Source of the DNA: Pseudomonadota bacterium
GTDB lineage: Bacteria > Pseudomonadota > Gammaproteobacteria > Acidiferrobacterales > Acidiferrobacteraceae
Direction of reading: 5' to 3'
NCBI GenBank assembly: GCA_021777335.1
Contig: JAJYDT010000004.1
Span: forward strand, 26,486-90,485
DNA: 64,000 nt
Below, in pieces: positions 26,703 through 37,204 of the stretch. Position 1 is the first letter of the stretch, and every line of letters begins with the position of its first letter. The notes below the pieces were generated by a model that made no database searches, was not told the origin of the DNA, and saw nothing but the letters and a program-made list of their open reading frames with translations. A program made the position numbers and the translations under genes.

Positions 26703-27830
26703 ATGCGCCACTGGCGCCTGTCGGGATTCTATTTCTTCTATTTCGCGGCGCTCGGCGCCCTTGTCCCCTACTGGTCGCTGTACCTGAGATCGCTTGGTTT
26801 CAGCGACGCACGCATTGGCCTTCTGATGGCGTTACCGCTGATCTCGCGGGTGATCGCCCCCAACGTATGGAGCTGGATCGCCGACGCCCGCGGAGGCAGC
26901 GTCACGGTCGTGCGCGTGGCGGCGCTGCTTGCGCTCGTGTGCTACAGCGGCATATTTCTCGGCACGAGCTTCGCCTGGGTCGCGATCATCATGATCGCGT
27001 TTACGTTCTTCTGGCATGCGTCACTACCACAGCTCGAGGTGGCCACCCTTACGATCCTGGGCAGGGATTATGGCAAGGTGCGGCTGTGGGGCTCAATCGG
27101 GTTTATCTTGGCCGTCGTTGGCCTCGGGTTCTTGCTCGACCATCTCGGCATCCACGCGCTGCTCGTCGCGCTCTTTGCGCTACTCGCGGGCATCGCGCTC
27201 TTCAGCCTGTTGATACGCCATCCCGCGATCCAGGAGCCTGTGCCGCTCAAGACCTCGTTCCTCGGAGCGGTCCTGAGGCCCCCCGTGTTCGCCTTTCTTG
27301 TCGCCTGCTTCCTGATGCAGGCTTCGCACGCTCCATATTACACGTTCTATTCCATTGATCTTGTCCACCATGGCTACAGCACGACCGAGATTGGTTTCCT
27401 CTGGGCCTTCGCCGTGCTGTGTGAGATCGCGATCTTTGTCTTTGGTCGACGGTTGTTTGAGCGGGTAGCACTCACCACGCTCTTTCTGTGGACTTTCTTG
27501 GCGGCTGCGGTGCGCTGGCTCCTGATCGGTTTCCTGCCCGACCACCCTGTGGTGCTTGTGGCTGCCCAGGTACTGCATGGTGCAACCTTCGGGCTGTATC
27601 ACGCGACCGCGGTGCAGATCGCCGCTCATTTCTTCCGGGGGACGCACCGCAATCGCGGCCTGGCGCTGTACGGCAGCGCTGCGGGTGCGGGGGGTGCCAT
27701 GGGGAGTTTCGCCAGCGGTTACCTGTGGCATCGCGTCGGTCCCCTGGCGACGTTTGGTATCGCTACGCTCCTTGATGTGGCCGGATTCCTGATCGTGTGG
27801 TGGCTGCTCAGGCGAGAGACTTCAACCTGA
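26703..27830 (+). CDS. MFS transporter, HcaT/3-phenylpropionate transporter type
   Basis: The 375 aa protein has about 12 membrane helices and the N-terminal pattern RLSGFYFFYFAALGALVPYWSLYLRSLGFSDARIG typical of the MFS_1-like/HcaT group. Related segments are VRLWGSIGFILAVVGLGFLLD, FLWAFAVLCEIAIFVFGRRLF and QVLHGATFGLYHATAVQIAAHFF. The substrate cannot be inferred; HcaT homologues are often misnamed as phenylpropionate carriers. It is 36 bases after aroC, so it may be in the same unit. Its 3' end overlaps the convergent hypothetical gene by 23 bases. Confidence 0.87.
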   Translation: MRHWRLSGFYFFYFAALGALVPYWSLYLRSLGFSDARIGLLMALPLISRVIAPNVWSWIADARGGSVTVVRVAALLALVCYSGIFLGTSFAWVAIIMIAFTFFWHASLPQLEVATLTILGRDYGKVRLWGSIGFILAVVGLGFLLDHLGIHALLVALFALLAGIALFSLLIRHPAIQEPVPLKTSFLGAVLRPPVFAFLVACFLMQASHAPYYTFYSIDLVHHGYSTTEIGFLWAFAVLCEIAIFVFGRRLFERVALTTLFLWTFLAAAVRWLLIGFLPDHPVVLVAAQVLHGATFGLYHATAVQIAAHFFRGTHRNRGLALYGSAAGAGGAMGSFASGYLWHRVGPLATFGIATLLDVAGFLIVWWLLRRETST

Positions 27831-28230
27831 GGCGGTTGCGGAAACGCTCGAAGGGGATAACGTTGCTCACGGTTGGGGCCCGGATGGCCGCTGCGCTCTT
27901 GTCTTCCAGAAGCGGCGGCTGCAGCGAGCGCTCAACGCCCTCGCAGAATGCTTCAATGAAGCGGAACACATCAATGTCGGTGTCGTTCGCCTGCAGCACT
28001 TCGCGCCGGATCGGCATGACCGCGTCAAGAGTCAATGTGCGCTGCACAGGGTCACCAGTCTTCTGGCAGCGGTTGTGCCGATAGATCTCGTGCGCAAGAC
28101 GCACGGCAAGGTCATGGTGGAGCGCGCCTGACTCGAAGATCTCACGTAACTGTCGTGCGCGCGGATTAACGGGTAGCTGGTGACACCCGAGCCGCTGCTC
28201 AAGAGCCTGCATCAACTGTAGAAAAGTCAT
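27808..28230 (-). CDS. Hypothetical protein, 140 aa, coupled to the LysR regulator
   Basis: I do not recognise the family. The ATG overlaps the LysR stop (ATGA), so it is translated with the regulator. The protein looks soluble and helical; two Cys and many Arg/Glu residues, and a basic C-terminus (NVIPFERFRNRLRLKSLA). The tight coupling suggests a role with the regulator or simply conserved cotranscription. Confidence 0.65.
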   Translation of the reverse strand: MTFLQLMQALEQRLGCHQLPVNPRARQLREIFESGALHHDLAVRLAHEIYRHNRCQKTGDPVQRTLTLDAVMPIRREVLQANDTDIDVFRFIEAFCEGVERSLQPPLLEDKSAAAIRAPTVSNVIPFERFRNRLRLKSLA

Positions 28231-29093
28231 GCGGTTTCCCGGATCAGTTCAATCATCTTGTTCGCCGCGTCCGATAATGTGCGTCCGCGACGGGTGACAA
28301 CACCAAGCTGACGCACGATCGAGATACCTTCAATGTGGACCACTTCAAGCGCGTCGTCAACGAGGGTCAGAGGCAGCGCGCTCCAGCCCAGCCCAATTCC
28401 CGCGAGTACCTTGAGGACCTCGAGATGGTTGCTGGTGATGCCGATGTTCCGCTGCGTCGCCGGAAGCGCACGCAGAATGAGGCGGCGTGTGATTGTGCCC
28501 GGCGCTGGCAGCAGCGCGGGATAACGGCAAAGCGCCGCTGGCGAGACGGTCGGCCTCTCCGCGAGCTCGTGCCCGCGGTGCACGACCACCGCAAACGGAT
28601 CGGTCCATACCGTGACCAGTTCGAGCATGCGGGCCGCGTCCGGCAGGGTGATCGCCGCGAATTCGAGCGCCCCCCGCTCAACAGCGGCGCAGCCACTCTC
28701 GGAATCCAGGAATTGCAGATCCAGGCGGACCTGGGGATGCCGGTGGTGAAAGCGTTCGAGCGCAGGTGGCAGACGATGCAATCCGACATGATAGCTGGCC
28801 CCAAACCGCAACGTGCCACCCAGCGTGCGACGCGCATCTTGCATGCGGTGTCCTATGCTGTCGAGGTCAGAGATCAGCGCACGCGCACGGTCGAGCAGAG
28901 CCTCGCCTGCGGGTGTCAGCCGCAGTTGTTTCCCGAGCCGATCGAATACCCTGACCCCAAGCGTCTGCTCCAGCCCATCGACCCGCTTGCTCACCGCTGG
29001 CTGGCTGAGATGCAGCTGCGCCCCGGCCCGTGAGAACGAACCCGTGTCCGTGACCGCAACAAACGCACGCAGCCCCTCAATTGATATTCCCAT
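28227..29093 (-). CDS. LysR-family transcriptional regulator, divergent from leuCDB
   Basis: The N-terminal winged helix-turn-helix is clear: [50 protein letters not shown] (about residues 7-56). The remaining 230 residues form the LysR co-inducer domain with [34 protein letters not shown]. Length 288 aa is typical. Its position opposite leuC, as in other proteobacteria, suggests it activates leucine biosynthesis, possibly in response to a pathway intermediate such as isopropylmalate. This is inference from context. It lacks a clear ribosome site. Confidence 0.9.
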   Translation of the reverse strand: MGISIEGLRAFVAVTDTGSFSRAGAQLHLSQPAVSKRVDGLEQTLGVRVFDRLGKQLRLTPAGEALLDRARALISDLDSIGHRMQDARRTLGGTLRFGASYHVGLHRLPPALERFHHRHPQVRLDLQFLDSESGCAAVERGALEFAAITLPDAARMLELVTVWTDPFAVVVHRGHELAERPTVSPAALCRYPALLPAPGTITRRLILRALPATQRNIGITSNHLEVLKVLAGIGLGWSALPLTLVDDALEVVHIEGISIVRQLGVVTRRGRTLSDAANKMIELIRETA

Positions 29094-29107
29094 TTGGAAT
29101 ACTCATG

Positions 29108-29152
29108 ATAATAAATATGAATTTGTATTATTTATACCCGATCCGTTATCAT
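29108..29152 (+). promoter_or_regulatory. Candidate leuC promoter with LysR-type operator
   Basis: The AT-rich 91-base gap between the regulator and leuC has the inverted repeat ATAATA-12-TATTAT (29108-29113 and 29126-29131), with additional symmetric bases inside. It overlaps a possible promoter, TTGTAT (29123-29128), 18 bases, TATCAT (29147-29152), followed by the leuC start at 29185. An operator next to the -35 is usual for LysR activators. Confidence 0.5.
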
Positions 29153-29184
29153 CAGTGCAATTGATGCCGACAGGATGCCAAGCC

Positions 29185-30591
29185 ATGCCAGGACAGACGC
29201 TGTACGACAAACTTTGGGCGGCGCATGTGGTCCGGGAACAGGAAGACGGCACCTGCCTGATCTATATTGACCGTCATCTGGTCCACGAGGTGACGAGTCC
29301 GCAGGCATTTTCTGGGCTGCGGCTCGCTGGCCGGAAACCGTGGCGCGCCGGTGCCAATGTGGCGGTCGTGGACCACAATGTTCCCACGATCGATCGTGCG
29401 CACGGGATCGCAGACCCGGTTGCCCGCGTCCAGGTGCAGACACTTGACCGGAACTGCAGGCAATTCGGGATTCTCGAGTTTGGCATGAGTGATCCACGTC
29501 AGGGGATTGTCCACGTCATCGGTCCCGAACAGGGATTGGTGCTGCCCGGCATGACCGTCGTATGCGGCGACTCCCATACCTCGACTCTTGGCGCGCTTGG
29601 CGCGTTCGCCCAGGGCATTGGCACCTCAGAGGTCGAGCACGTGCTCGCAACCCAGTGTCTGCTGCAGCGCAAGGCGAAGAACATGCGTGTCGAATACTTT
29701 GGCGTGATGCCGCGCGGTGTGACGGCCAAGGATCTGGTGCTGGCATGGATTGGCCGTATCGGTACGGCCGGAGCGACGGGACATACCGTCGAATTCTGTG
29801 GGGAACCGGTTGTCGGATTGTCGCTGGAGGGCCGCATGACCATGTGCAACATGGCCATTGAGGCGGGTGCGCGTGCTGGTCTTGTCGCGGTCGACGAGAA
29901 GACGATCGAGTATGTGCGGGGGCGACCGTTTGCCCCGGCAGGCGCGCTGTGGGAGCGGGCAGCGCAGGAATGGCGACGTCTCCGGACCGATGATGATGCC
30001 GTATTCGACCGGACGGTGCGGCTCGACGTCGGTGCGGTTGCCCCGCAGGTGACTTGGGGCACTTCACCCGAGATGGTCCTCCCTATCGACGCGTGTGTTC
30101 CGGATCCGGCGCAGGAGCCTGATCCAATCCGGCGTCAGGGGATCATCCGGGCACTTGCATACATGGGGCTTACGCCAGGCACGGCCCTGTCCGATATCTC
30201 CATCGACAAGGTATTTATCGGTTCGTGCACCAACGCGCGCATCGAGGATCTGCGCGCCGCGGCCGAAGTCGTGCACGGGCGCCGCGTCGCCTCGCGTGTG
30301 AAGCTCGCGATGGTGGTGCCGGGATCGGGGCTCGTGAAGAGCGAGGCCGAGCGCGAGGGCCTCGACCGGATCTTCCGCGATGCGGGATTCGAGTGGCGCG
30401 AGCCGGGCTGTTCCATGTGTCTTGCGATGAATGCCGACCGGCTCGAGCCCCGGGAACGCTGTGCCGCGACATCGAACCGCAACTTCGAAGGGCGCCAAGG
30501 GCAGGGTGGCCGCACTCATCTCGTGAGTCCGGCAATGGCGGCGGCTGCTGCCATTGCCGGCCATTTTGTCGACATCCGCACTTTTACATAA
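29185..30591 (+). CDS. leuC: 3-Isopropylmalate dehydratase large subunit
   Basis: LeuC with LeuD isomerises 2- to 3-isopropylmalate, the second step of leucine synthesis. The 468 aa protein is aconitase-like: [34 protein letters not shown], the [32 protein letters not shown] block, [14 protein letters not shown] and [10 protein letters not shown], which supply the three Cys ligands of the [4Fe-4S] cluster. I chose the ATG giving [10 protein letters not shown]; an in-frame ATG seven codons earlier is possible. Part of leuC-leuD-leuB. Confidence 0.96.
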   Translation: MPGQTLYDKLWAAHVVREQEDGTCLIYIDRHLVHEVTSPQAFSGLRLAGRKPWRAGANVAVVDHNVPTIDRAHGIADPVARVQVQTLDRNCRQFGILEFGMSDPRQGIVHVIGPEQGLVLPGMTVVCGDSHTSTLGALGAFAQGIGTSEVEHVLATQCLLQRKAKNMRVEYFGVMPRGVTAKDLVLAWIGRIGTAGATGHTVEFCGEPVVGLSLEGRMTMCNMAIEAGARAGLVAVDEKTIEYVRGRPFAPAGALWERAAQEWRRLRTDDDAVFDRTVRLDVGAVAPQVTWGTSPEMVLPIDACVPDPAQEPDPIRRQGIIRALAYMGLTPGTALSDISIDKVFIGSCTNARIEDLRAAAEVVHGRRVASRVKLAMVVPGSGLVKSEAEREGLDRIFRDAGFEWREPGCSMCLAMNADRLEPRERCAATSNRNFEGRQGQGGRTHLVSPAMAAAAAIAGHFVDIRTFT

Positions 30592-30603
30592 TCAGGAGCC
30601 GGT

Positions 30604-31242
30604 ATGCGTGTATTCAGTCAGGTGACCGGTATTGTGGCGCCGCTTGATCGGGCCAACGTCGATACCGACGCGATCATCCCGAAGCAGTTTCTGAAATCGG
30701 TGGAGCGTACCGGTTTCGGGCCGAATCTGTTTGACGAGTGGCGGTACCTGGACCGTGGGGAGCCCGGGCAGGACGCACGCGGTCGCACCGAGAACAAGGA
30801 TTTCCTGCTGAATCGCGCGCCCTACCGGGAGGCAACCATCCTGCTCGCGCGGGACAATTTCGGTTGCGGATCTTCCCGTGAGCACGCGCCTTGGGCGTTG
30901 CTCGATTTCGGCTTTCGTGCGGTCATTGCCCCGAGCTTCGCCGACATCTTCTACAGCAATTCACTTAAAAACGGGCTGCTGCCCGTGGTGCTCCCGACGT
31001 CCCAGGTGGATGCCCTGTTCGATGCATGCGGACGCGAATTGGGCTTTCAGGTGACTGTGGATCTGCAGGCGCAGACCGTGGGGCCCGTCTCCGGCGCGCA
31101 TTTCGCGTTTTCGGTCGATCCGTTCCGCCGGCAGTGCCTCCTGCAGGGATTGGACGACATCGATCTCACGCTGCAGTATAAGGAAGACATCCTCGCATAC
31201 GAGCGCCGGCGGCGGGTTGCCGCCCCGTGGCTATTTCAGTGA
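30604..31242 (+). CDS. leuD: 3-Isopropylmalate dehydratase small subunit
   Basis: The 212 aa swivel-domain partner of LeuC. Motifs: [58 protein letters not shown] and the C-terminal [24 protein letters not shown]. Starts 12 bases after leuC with an AGGAG site (atcaggagccggt). Usual length. Confidence 0.96.
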   Translation: MRVFSQVTGIVAPLDRANVDTDAIIPKQFLKSVERTGFGPNLFDEWRYLDRGEPGQDARGRTENKDFLLNRAPYREATILLARDNFGCGSSREHAPWALLDFGFRAVIAPSFADIFYSNSLKNGLLPVVLPTSQVDALFDACGRELGFQVTVDLQAQTVGPVSGAHFAFSVDPFRRQCLLQGLDDIDLTLQYKEDILAYERRRRVAAPWLFQ

Positions 31243-31275
31243 CCAGGCCGGTTCGCCCGGAAAGGATTGGCGTGC

Positions 31276-32349
31276 ATGACTCGAAAGATCGCGATATTAC
31301 CCGGCGACGGGATCGGACCTGAGGTAGTTACGGAGGCAGTGAAGGTGCTCAAGGTATTGCAGGAGCGCTACGGCCTCGATGTAGAACTCGAGTACGGGCT
31401 GATCGGCGGGGCGGCCTACGACGTCCATGGATATCCCTTGCCGGATACATCGCTTGATCTTGCGAAAGTCGCCGATGCGGTATTGCTTGGGGCCGTGGGA
31501 GGCCCAAAATGGGAACAGTTGGACCGCGTGTTACGTCCCGAGAAGGCCCTGCTTGGCCTCAGGTCCGAACTCAAGCTCTTCGCGAACCTGCGGCCGGCGA
31601 TCCTTTATCCCGATCTCGCTGATGCCTCGACGCTGCGCGCGGATGTGGTCTCGGAGCTTGACATCATGATCGTCCGCGAGCTGACAGGGGATCTCTATTT
31701 CGGTGAACCGCGCGGGATCCGGCAGAACAGCGCAGGAGAGCGCGAGGCCTATAACACTATGATCTATTCGGAGTCGGAGATCGAGCGTATCGCGCGCGTG
31801 GCGTTTGAGACCGCGCGCAAGAGAAAGCAACGTCTTTGTTCCGTGGACAAGGCGAACGTTCTTGAGGTCAGCCAATTGTGGCGGGAGGTGGTGACACGCG
31901 TAGGCAACGAATATCCGGACGTCGCCCTGACCCACATGTACGTTGATAATGCCGCGATGCAGCTGGTCCGTGCCCCCACGCAGTTCGACGTGATCGTGAC
32001 GGGTAACCTGTTTGGCGACATCCTTTCGGACCAGGCGTCCATGTTGACCGGGTCGATCGGCATGCTGCCCTCGGCATCGCTGGACGAGGACCGCAAGGGG
32101 CTTTACGAGCCGATCCACGGGTCGGCGCCCGACATTGCGGGCCAGGGCATTGCAAACCCGCTTGCGACTATCCTGTCAGTGGCGATGTTGCTTCGTTACA
32201 CCTTTGGTGCACTCGAGCTCGCATCGCGTCTCGAGGGTGCCGTGGCGACTGTCCTTGGAAGCGGTTTGCGCACGCTGGACCTGCATCCCGCTCCCGGGCG
32301 ACATGTCGGTACCGCCGACATGGGCAATGCCGTGGTCGCCGCGCTGTAG
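31276..32349 (+). CDS. leuB: 3-Isopropylmalate dehydrogenase
   Basis: LeuB oxidatively decarboxylates 3-isopropylmalate to 2-oxoisocaproate with NAD+. The 357 aa protein has [47 protein letters not shown], the substrate-binding [32 protein letters not shown], and [27 protein letters not shown] followed by [20 protein letters not shown]. Start by homology ([10 protein letters not shown]) with AAAGGA upstream; a TTG three codons earlier is less likely. leuA is not in the window. Confidence 0.96.
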   Translation: MTRKIAILPGDGIGPEVVTEAVKVLKVLQERYGLDVELEYGLIGGAAYDVHGYPLPDTSLDLAKVADAVLLGAVGGPKWEQLDRVLRPEKALLGLRSELKLFANLRPAILYPDLADASTLRADVVSELDIMIVRELTGDLYFGEPRGIRQNSAGEREAYNTMIYSESEIERIARVAFETARKRKQRLCSVDKANVLEVSQLWREVVTRVGNEYPDVALTHMYVDNAAMQLVRAPTQFDVIVTGNLFGDILSDQASMLTGSIGMLPSASLDEDRKGLYEPIHGSAPDIAGQGIANPLATILSVAMLLRYTFGALELASRLEGAVATVLGSGLRTLDLHPAPGRHVGTADMGNAVVAAL

Positions 32350-32429
32350 GCCCGCCTTGGTTTTAGATAATCCCCGCCCGTTGATTGCCGTCATCTAAGC
32401 AGCTATACCAGAAGGAGATTGGGCCCGTC

Positions 32430-32463
32430 AGGGGCGCCCCAAAAGAACTGCTGCCGCCCCTTT
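32430..32463 (+). terminator. Possible intrinsic terminator after leuB
   Basis: AGGGGCG (32430-32436) can pair with CGCCCCT (32455-32461) around an 18-base loop, followed by only TT. The stem is GC-rich but the T tract is poor, so this is tentative. The rest of the 284-base gap to fimV shows no gene. Confidence 0.3.
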
Positions 32464-32633
32464 GGCGCAGCTCCGGTGGATGAGCCTGCGAACTTGTGTG
32501 GCAGGGGTATGCGCCGTTTGTAAAGCATGTTTTGTCAGCTATAGTTAGGCGAAGATCATCAAGAAATACCATAACCATTTGCTTAGGCCTTAGACTCATT
32601 GAGACTGGGGCTCAAGCCCCCGGAGCCTGATCG

Positions 32634-35249
32634 ATGAGTAAAACTATTTCCACGGCATCCCTGCTTGCCCGTCTAGGCCTCGGCATCGCGTTGCTTGCGC
32701 CGATGGCTGCGCGGGCGCTGGAACTCGGTCACTTGGACCTGCATTCGGCGCTGGGGCAACGGCTTAAAGCGGATATTCCGCTCGATTTCAGCAGTCCGCC
32801 GGACCTGAAGAGGGTGCGCGTCGGTCTTGCCTCGCAGAACGAGTTTGCCGGCGCGGGACTGGTATGGACCTCGATGCTCGGTCATATCCATTTCCATACT
32901 GTCAGGCGTCATGGCGCCTATTTCATCGAGTTGCGCAGCAGCCAGCCGATCACGCAACCGTATCTGCAATTCCTGCTGCGCATCGATTGGCCGGGTGGTC
33001 GCCTGCTTAGGGAATACACCGCGTTGCTGGACCCGCCCTACCTTATGAAACGGGAAGAGATTGCAACAGCGAATGCGCCGTCCCGGCAAGTCACAATGCC
33101 AGCCGCGGCGCCTGTCGTTTCTCCGGTGGTTGCGCCCACGACAGTCGCCGCCCTGTCGCCGCCTGCGCAAACGCACAGTGCGCCCCTGCCGTTGCTCGGG
33201 CCTCCGAATGTCAAGCCACTGGCAGCTGCGGCGACCACCACGCCGACAACGAATCCGCTCGGAAAGAAGGCACCGCGTACGATCGGGCCACTCAAGTCCG
33301 GGGAGTCGCTCTGGAGTGTGGCGAGCCAGCTCGCGCCGCGCGAGCAGGCGGGCGTGCCACAGATCGCGCTTGCGCTCTTCCGCGCCAATGGAAGCGCTTT
33401 TCTGAGGCACAACATGAATGGCGTGAAGCGCGGGGCCGTGCTCACCGTGCCGTCCGAGGCCGCTGTGCTGTCGATTTCCCGTCGCCAGGCGGTGAAGGCG
33501 CTGCAGGTTCAGACAGCCGCATGGGATGCCTACAGGGCACAGATGGCGCGGCATCCGTTGGTTGTGGCTGCGGGTTCGCACCCCTCCGGAGTGGCAAGCG
33601 GTCAGGTAGCGTCTGCCGGGGCAGGCGCGCACGCACCCCACGAGCTTTTGAAGATCGTCGGTGCGGGCGCTGCGGGATCCTTGCAGGGGAAGACCGCGCG
33701 CGAGGTGCTGAAGCAGGGCACGAGCTCGCTGCAGGGGGCGCTCGTCTCGAGCCAACTCGAGAACGCGCATCTTGCGAAGCAGGTGCAGAAACTGAAGCAG
33801 CAGCTCGAGGCCACGAAGCGTCTGCTCACCATTGAAAACCGCGAGCTTGCCCAACTGCAGGTGCAGTTCAAGGGTGGCAAGGTGGCACTTGCGCCGTCGG
33901 CGGTGCTGGCACACAAGGCGACGGCAGGTACATTGCCAAAACCGGTGGCGCTGCCGCCGAAACCGGTCGCTGCGGCGCATCCGCCCGCTGTGCGCAAACC
34001 GCGGGTCATGGCACCCCCGCCGCCAGTCTCTATGCCCCAGGCGAGCTTGGTTGACGAGGTCATGGCAAGCCCGCTGTTCGTGCCGCTCGCGGGTGTGTTG
34101 GCGCTACTGCTCGCCGGTCTTGCACTCTATTACCGTCGCCGCCAACAGTCGATTGCGGAGTTCGAGGAAAGCATCCTGTCAGGACCCGTGTCGGAGGGAG
34201 CCTCAGGCACCGAGGACAGCGGCAAGCAGACCGACGTCTCTTTCCTTAGTGATTTCAGCCAGGGCGGTATGGGTAATATCCATACAGACGAGGTGGATCC
34301 AATCGCCGAGGCGGAGGTCTATCTCGCGTACGGGCGCGACGAACAGGCCGAGGAGATCCTTAAAGAGGCGATCCAGAAGGATTCAATGCGCCACGAGCTG
34401 AGACTGAGACTGCTCGAGATCTACAGTCAGCGCAAGGATGTGGGGGCCTTCGAGACCACGGCGGAGGAGCTTTACGCGGCGCTCGAGGGTAAAGGAGGGC
34501 GCATCTGGGCAAGGGCCGAGGAACTTGGACGCAAACTGAGTCCCGACAACCCACTGTTCCGCCGACAGACAGAACAGGAGACCGTCGGGGAGGGTGATAC
34601 CCCCGAGACAGAGACCGTATCCGCGTCCCCGCTGGATCTTGACACGGCGGTCATGGAGACGGGTATGTCCTCCGGGACCCAGTCCACGGCCCTGGAGACG
34701 GATAGTGGGGCCAAAAACGAGGATTCATTCAGCTTTTCGCTCGACATGCCGGCGTTTTCTTCAGGCACTGTGGCGGAGCCTGCCGCGGTCGAGACCCCAG
34801 CGCCTGGATCGGCAATCGCGGACCGGGAAACGTCGGTACCCGCTGCCGGGCTGAACGGCCTCGGCCCCGTCACTGCGGAGGATGGCGATATGCCCGCGGG
34901 AGGAGCGGAGTTCGATCTCGACTTCATGTCGACATCCCCCCCATCCTCTGAAGGTCTTCCGGTCGACATGCTTAAGGATCTCGGTGTGTCGCCCCCTGCG
35001 AGCGGGGACAATCTCGAGTGGGCAGTTAATACCGGTGGCGCGGAGGAGACAGAGGACCGCGACGACGAGGGATCAGGGGGAACGTCTGCCGGTGCCTCCG
35101 GGGAAGCGGGCACCAAGCTGGATCTCGCCAAGGCATACATCGACATGGGCGACGCCGAAGGCGCACGAGGGATCCTGAATGAGGTCTTGGCGGAGGGTGA
35201 CGACCGCCAGAAGGAAGAGGCGCACCGGCTGGTGGCTACGCTTTCGTAG
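32634..35249 (+). CDS. fimV: FimV-like pilus assembly/polar hub protein
   Basis: FimV is an inner-membrane, peptidoglycan-binding hub needed for type IV pilus assembly and polar organisation. The 871 aa protein has a signal peptide ending near ARALELGHLDLHS, the conserved FimV N-domain (SALGQRLKADIPL), a Pro/Ala-rich linker, a LysM-like segment (LKSGESLWSVASQLAP, about 220-270), a coiled coil (KQVQKLKQQLEATKRLL), a single membrane helix (LFVPLAGVLALLLAGLALYY, about 481-500) followed by RRRQQ, and a long acidic cytoplasmic part. TPR-like EVYLAYGRDEQAEEILKEAI and the C-terminal FimV domain DLAKAYIDMGDAEGARGILNEVLAEG complete it. truA, the usual neighbour, is absent. Confidence 0.92.
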   Translation: MSKTISTASLLARLGLGIALLAPMAARALELGHLDLHSALGQRLKADIPLDFSSPPDLKRVRVGLASQNEFAGAGLVWTSMLGHIHFHTVRRHGAYFIELRSSQPITQPYLQFLLRIDWPGGRLLREYTALLDPPYLMKREEIATANAPSRQVTMPAAAPVVSPVVAPTTVAALSPPAQTHSAPLPLLGPPNVKPLAAAATTTPTTNPLGKKAPRTIGPLKSGESLWSVASQLAPREQAGVPQIALALFRANGSAFLRHNMNGVKRGAVLTVPSEAAVLSISRRQAVKALQVQTAAWDAYRAQMARHPLVVAAGSHPSGVASGQVASAGAGAHAPHELLKIVGAGAAGSLQGKTAREVLKQGTSSLQGALVSSQLENAHLAKQVQKLKQQLEATKRLLTIENRELAQLQVQFKGGKVALAPSAVLAHKATAGTLPKPVALPPKPVAAAHPPAVRKPRVMAPPPPVSMPQASLVDEVMASPLFVPLAGVLALLLAGLALYYRRRQQSIAEFEESILSGPVSEGASGTEDSGKQTDVSFLSDFSQGGMGNIHTDEVDPIAEAEVYLAYGRDEQAEEILKEAIQKDSMRHELRLRLLEIYSQRKDVGAFETTAEELYAALEGKGGRIWARAEELGRKLSPDNPLFRRQTEQETVGEGDTPETETVSASPLDLDTAVMETGMSSGTQSTALETDSGAKNEDSFSFSLDMPAFSSGTVAEPAAVETPAPGSAIADRETSVPAAGLNGLGPVTAEDGDMPAGGAEFDLDFMSTSPPSSEGLPVDMLKDLGVSPPASGDNLEWAVNTGGAEETEDRDDEGSGGTSAGASGEAGTKLDLAKAYIDMGDAEGARGILNEVLAEGDDRQKEEAHRLVATLS

Positions 35250-35843
35250 GTGTATTTCTGCTTGGCAAGTACCATTCAGTATCAGGAGATTTTAAGGACA
35301 GCGAGGAAGATCTTGTGGTACCTCAGTCCCATATTGCTGAGTGCACCCGCGTTTAGCGCCCAGTTCACGCTCGCGAGCCGGGACTTCACGAACAACGGTT
35401 TTGTCTCGAGACGTTACGAATACCGTGGCTTTGGTTGTCATGGACAAAACGTGTCACCTGAGCTCTCATGGACAGGGGTGCCCAGGGGAACAACGACCTT
35501 CATTCTCACCGTTTTTGACCGCAGTGCGGTGCGGCTGACCAAAAGCGGCTGGTGGCACTGGGTGGTGTTCAACATCCCGGTCTCCGTGCACAGACTCCCG
35601 GAAGATGCGTCATTGCGCGGCCTCCCGCGCGGAGCCGTCGAGGGTAGGACGGACTACGGCAGTATCGGTTACGGGGGGCCCTGTCCGCCGAAGGGAGGCC
35701 CCGCGCACCAGTACGTATTTACGCTCTACGCGCTGACGCGCCGCCTGTCTCTGTCTGCGGGGGCCACCGGCGCCGAGGTCACGTATATGGCCCGGCAAGA
35801 CGCCATTGGAAGGGCGCACCTCGTCGCCCGTTTCAAACGTTGA
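35250..35843 (+). CDS. YbhB/YbcL family (PEBP-like) protein with probable signal peptide
   Basis: The protein belongs to the phosphatidylethanolamine-binding-like YbhB/YbcL family: FTLASRDFTNNGFVSRRYEYRGFGCHGQNVSPELSWTGVPRGTTTFILTVFDRSA, WWHWVVFNIP, and GPCPPKGGPAHQYVFTLYALTRRL. Function in bacteria is unclear. ILRTARKILWYLSPILLSAPAFSA looks like a signal peptide with a basic n-region. The start is uncertain: the longest frame begins with a GTG immediately after the fimV stop, whereas a TTG at 35313 has a GAGGA site five bases before it but would remove the basic residues. Its 3' end overlaps the convergent folA by 11 bases. Confidence 0.85.
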   Translation: MYFCLASTIQYQEILRTARKILWYLSPILLSAPAFSAQFTLASRDFTNNGFVSRRYEYRGFGCHGQNVSPELSWTGVPRGTTTFILTVFDRSAVRLTKSGWWHWVVFNIPVSVHRLPEDASLRGLPRGAVEGRTDYGSIGYGGPCPPKGGPAHQYVFTLYALTRRLSLSAGATGAEVTYMARQDAIGRAHLVARFKR

Positions 35844-36351
35844 CGTGATCTCGGGGACGCTTGCGGTCCAGCGTCAGGAACGAATAGGGGTAGACGTTCT
35901 CACCGTCCGCCGGGTGATCTGCGCGGGATGATTCCCACCACGTGTCGGACGTGAACTCAGGGAAATAGGCGTCCGCCTCCACGTTTGCGTGGATGAGTGT
36001 CAGGTACATCCGATCCGCAAGACCTATGGTTTGCGCGTAGAGGCTTGCGCCACCGATCACGAAGACTTCCACGGATGTCCGGGCTGCTGCGAGGGCCGAT
36101 GCCCAGGAATCCACCACCAGGCAGGGCGCCGGCGGGCGAAATCCGGGGTTTCCGCTGATGATGATCGAGCGGCGCTCCGGCAGTGGCCGTCCCAGGGACT
36201 CGAACGTTTTCCGTCCCATGATCACTACACCACCTGTCGTGAGCCGCCGGAAGTGTCTCAGGTCGGCCGGCAGTCTCCAGGGAAGGCGGTTGTCTCTGCC
36301 GATGCCACGGTTTTGCGCCATCGCCGCAACCAGACTGATCCTCGGGTGCAC
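35833..36351 (-). CDS. folA: Dihydrofolate reductase
   Basis: DHFR regenerates tetrahydrofolate with NADPH; the dihydrofolate comes from ThyA encoded next door. Motifs: ISLVAAMAQNRGIGRDNRLPWRLPADLRHFRRLT (substrate-binding Asp in LPADL), VVIMGRKTFESLGRPLPERRSIIIS, VFVIGGASLYAQTI and the C-terminal ADAYFPEF. I chose the GTG start preceded by AGGTGA at about five bases (172 aa). A GTG at 36360 or a TTG at 36378 would be longer; the TTG start would overlap thyA. The gene follows thyA, a classic pair. Confidence 0.94.
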   Translation of the reverse strand: MHPRISLVAAMAQNRGIGRDNRLPWRLPADLRHFRRLTTGGVVIMGRKTFESLGRPLPERRSIIISGNPGFRPPAPCLVVDSWASALAAARTSVEVFVIGGASLYAQTIGLADRMYLTLIHANVEADAYFPEFTSDTWWESSRADHPADGENVYPYSFLTLDRKRPRDHVNV

Positions 36352-36367
36352 CGCATTCACCTGGGAG

Positions 36368-37204
36368 TCACACCGCAATAGGTGCTGGAATAGGGGGGTG
36401 CGGCTCGTAACCCACGATCTCGAAGTCTTCGAAGCGGTAATCGAGGATGGACTGCGGCCGGCGTTTGAGTCTTAACCTGGGCGGAGATTTCGGGACCCGT
36501 GCAAGCTGGATACGCGCCTGGTCGAGGTGGTTGCGGTAGAGGTGCAGGTCGCCGATCGAGTGCACAATTTCATGGGCCTCAAGATCGCATTGTTGCGCGA
36601 CCATGTGAGTGAGCAGCGCTACGCTCGCTACGTTGAACGGCAGTCCAAGGAACACGTCGGCGCTGCGCTGTGTCATCAGGCAGCTCAAGCGTCCCTGTGC
36701 CACATAGAACTGATACATGACATGGCACGGCGCGAGCGCCATCTTGCCGCACCGGACGTTCTCCTGCGGACTCCGTCGTTCATCGGGGAGGCTGGAGACA
36801 TTCCATGCGTTGATAATGTGCCGGCGGCTGTCCGGGTTGCGCTGCAGCCCATCAATGAGCGCCGAGACTTGATCGTAGGTGCGCCCGTCGGGTCCGGCCC
36901 AGTGACGCCACTGGGCCCCGTACACCGGGCCGAGATCACCTTCCTCCGACGCCCATTCGTTCCAGATCGTTACGCCATGGTCGACAAGATAACGTGTGTT
37001 CGTGCCGCCCTGCAGGAACCAGAGCAGTTCGTGTACGATGGACCGCAAGTGCACCTTCTTCGTGGTGAGGAGCGGGAACCCCTGACGCAGATCGTGACGA
37101 TACATGCGTCCGAACACCGAGAGTGTGCCCGTACCCGTGCGGTCGCCTTTCTCGACACCGTGGGTCAGTATTTCCTGCAGCAGTTCCAGGTATTGGTGGT
37201 CCAT
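36368..37204 (-). CDS. thyA: Thymidylate synthase
   Basis: ThyA methylates dUMP to dTMP using methylene-tetrahydrofolate. The 278 aa protein has [52 protein letters not shown], the nucleophile Cys160 in [42 protein letters not shown] and the folate-binding HIYR-type loop [11 protein letters not shown]. The YDP region reads [19 protein letters not shown]. folA follows within 20 bases; folD, another folate enzyme, lies 2 kb away on the same strand. Confidence 0.97.
   Translation of the reverse strand: MDHQYLELLQEILTHGVEKGDRTGTGTLSVFGRMYRHDLRQGFPLLTTKKVHLRSIVHELLWFLQGGTNTRYLVDHGVTIWNEWASEEGDLGPVYGAQWRHWAGPDGRTYDQVSALIDGLQRNPDSRRHIINAWNVSSLPDERRSPQENVRCGKMALAPCHVMYQFYVAQGRLSCLMTQRSADVFLGLPFNVASVALLTHMVAQQCDLEAHEIVHSIGDLHLYRNHLDQARIQLARVPKSPPRLRLKRRPQSILDYRFEDFEIVGYEPHPPIPAPIAV

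Noticed and set aside
25590..26711. 373-codon frame on the minus strand
   Set aside because: Fully antisense to aroC; no family similarity; a codon-bias shadow in GC-rich DNA.
32673..33980. 435-codon minus-strand frame
   Set aside because: Antisense to the fimV N-terminal half; very Arg-rich composition without recognisable domain.
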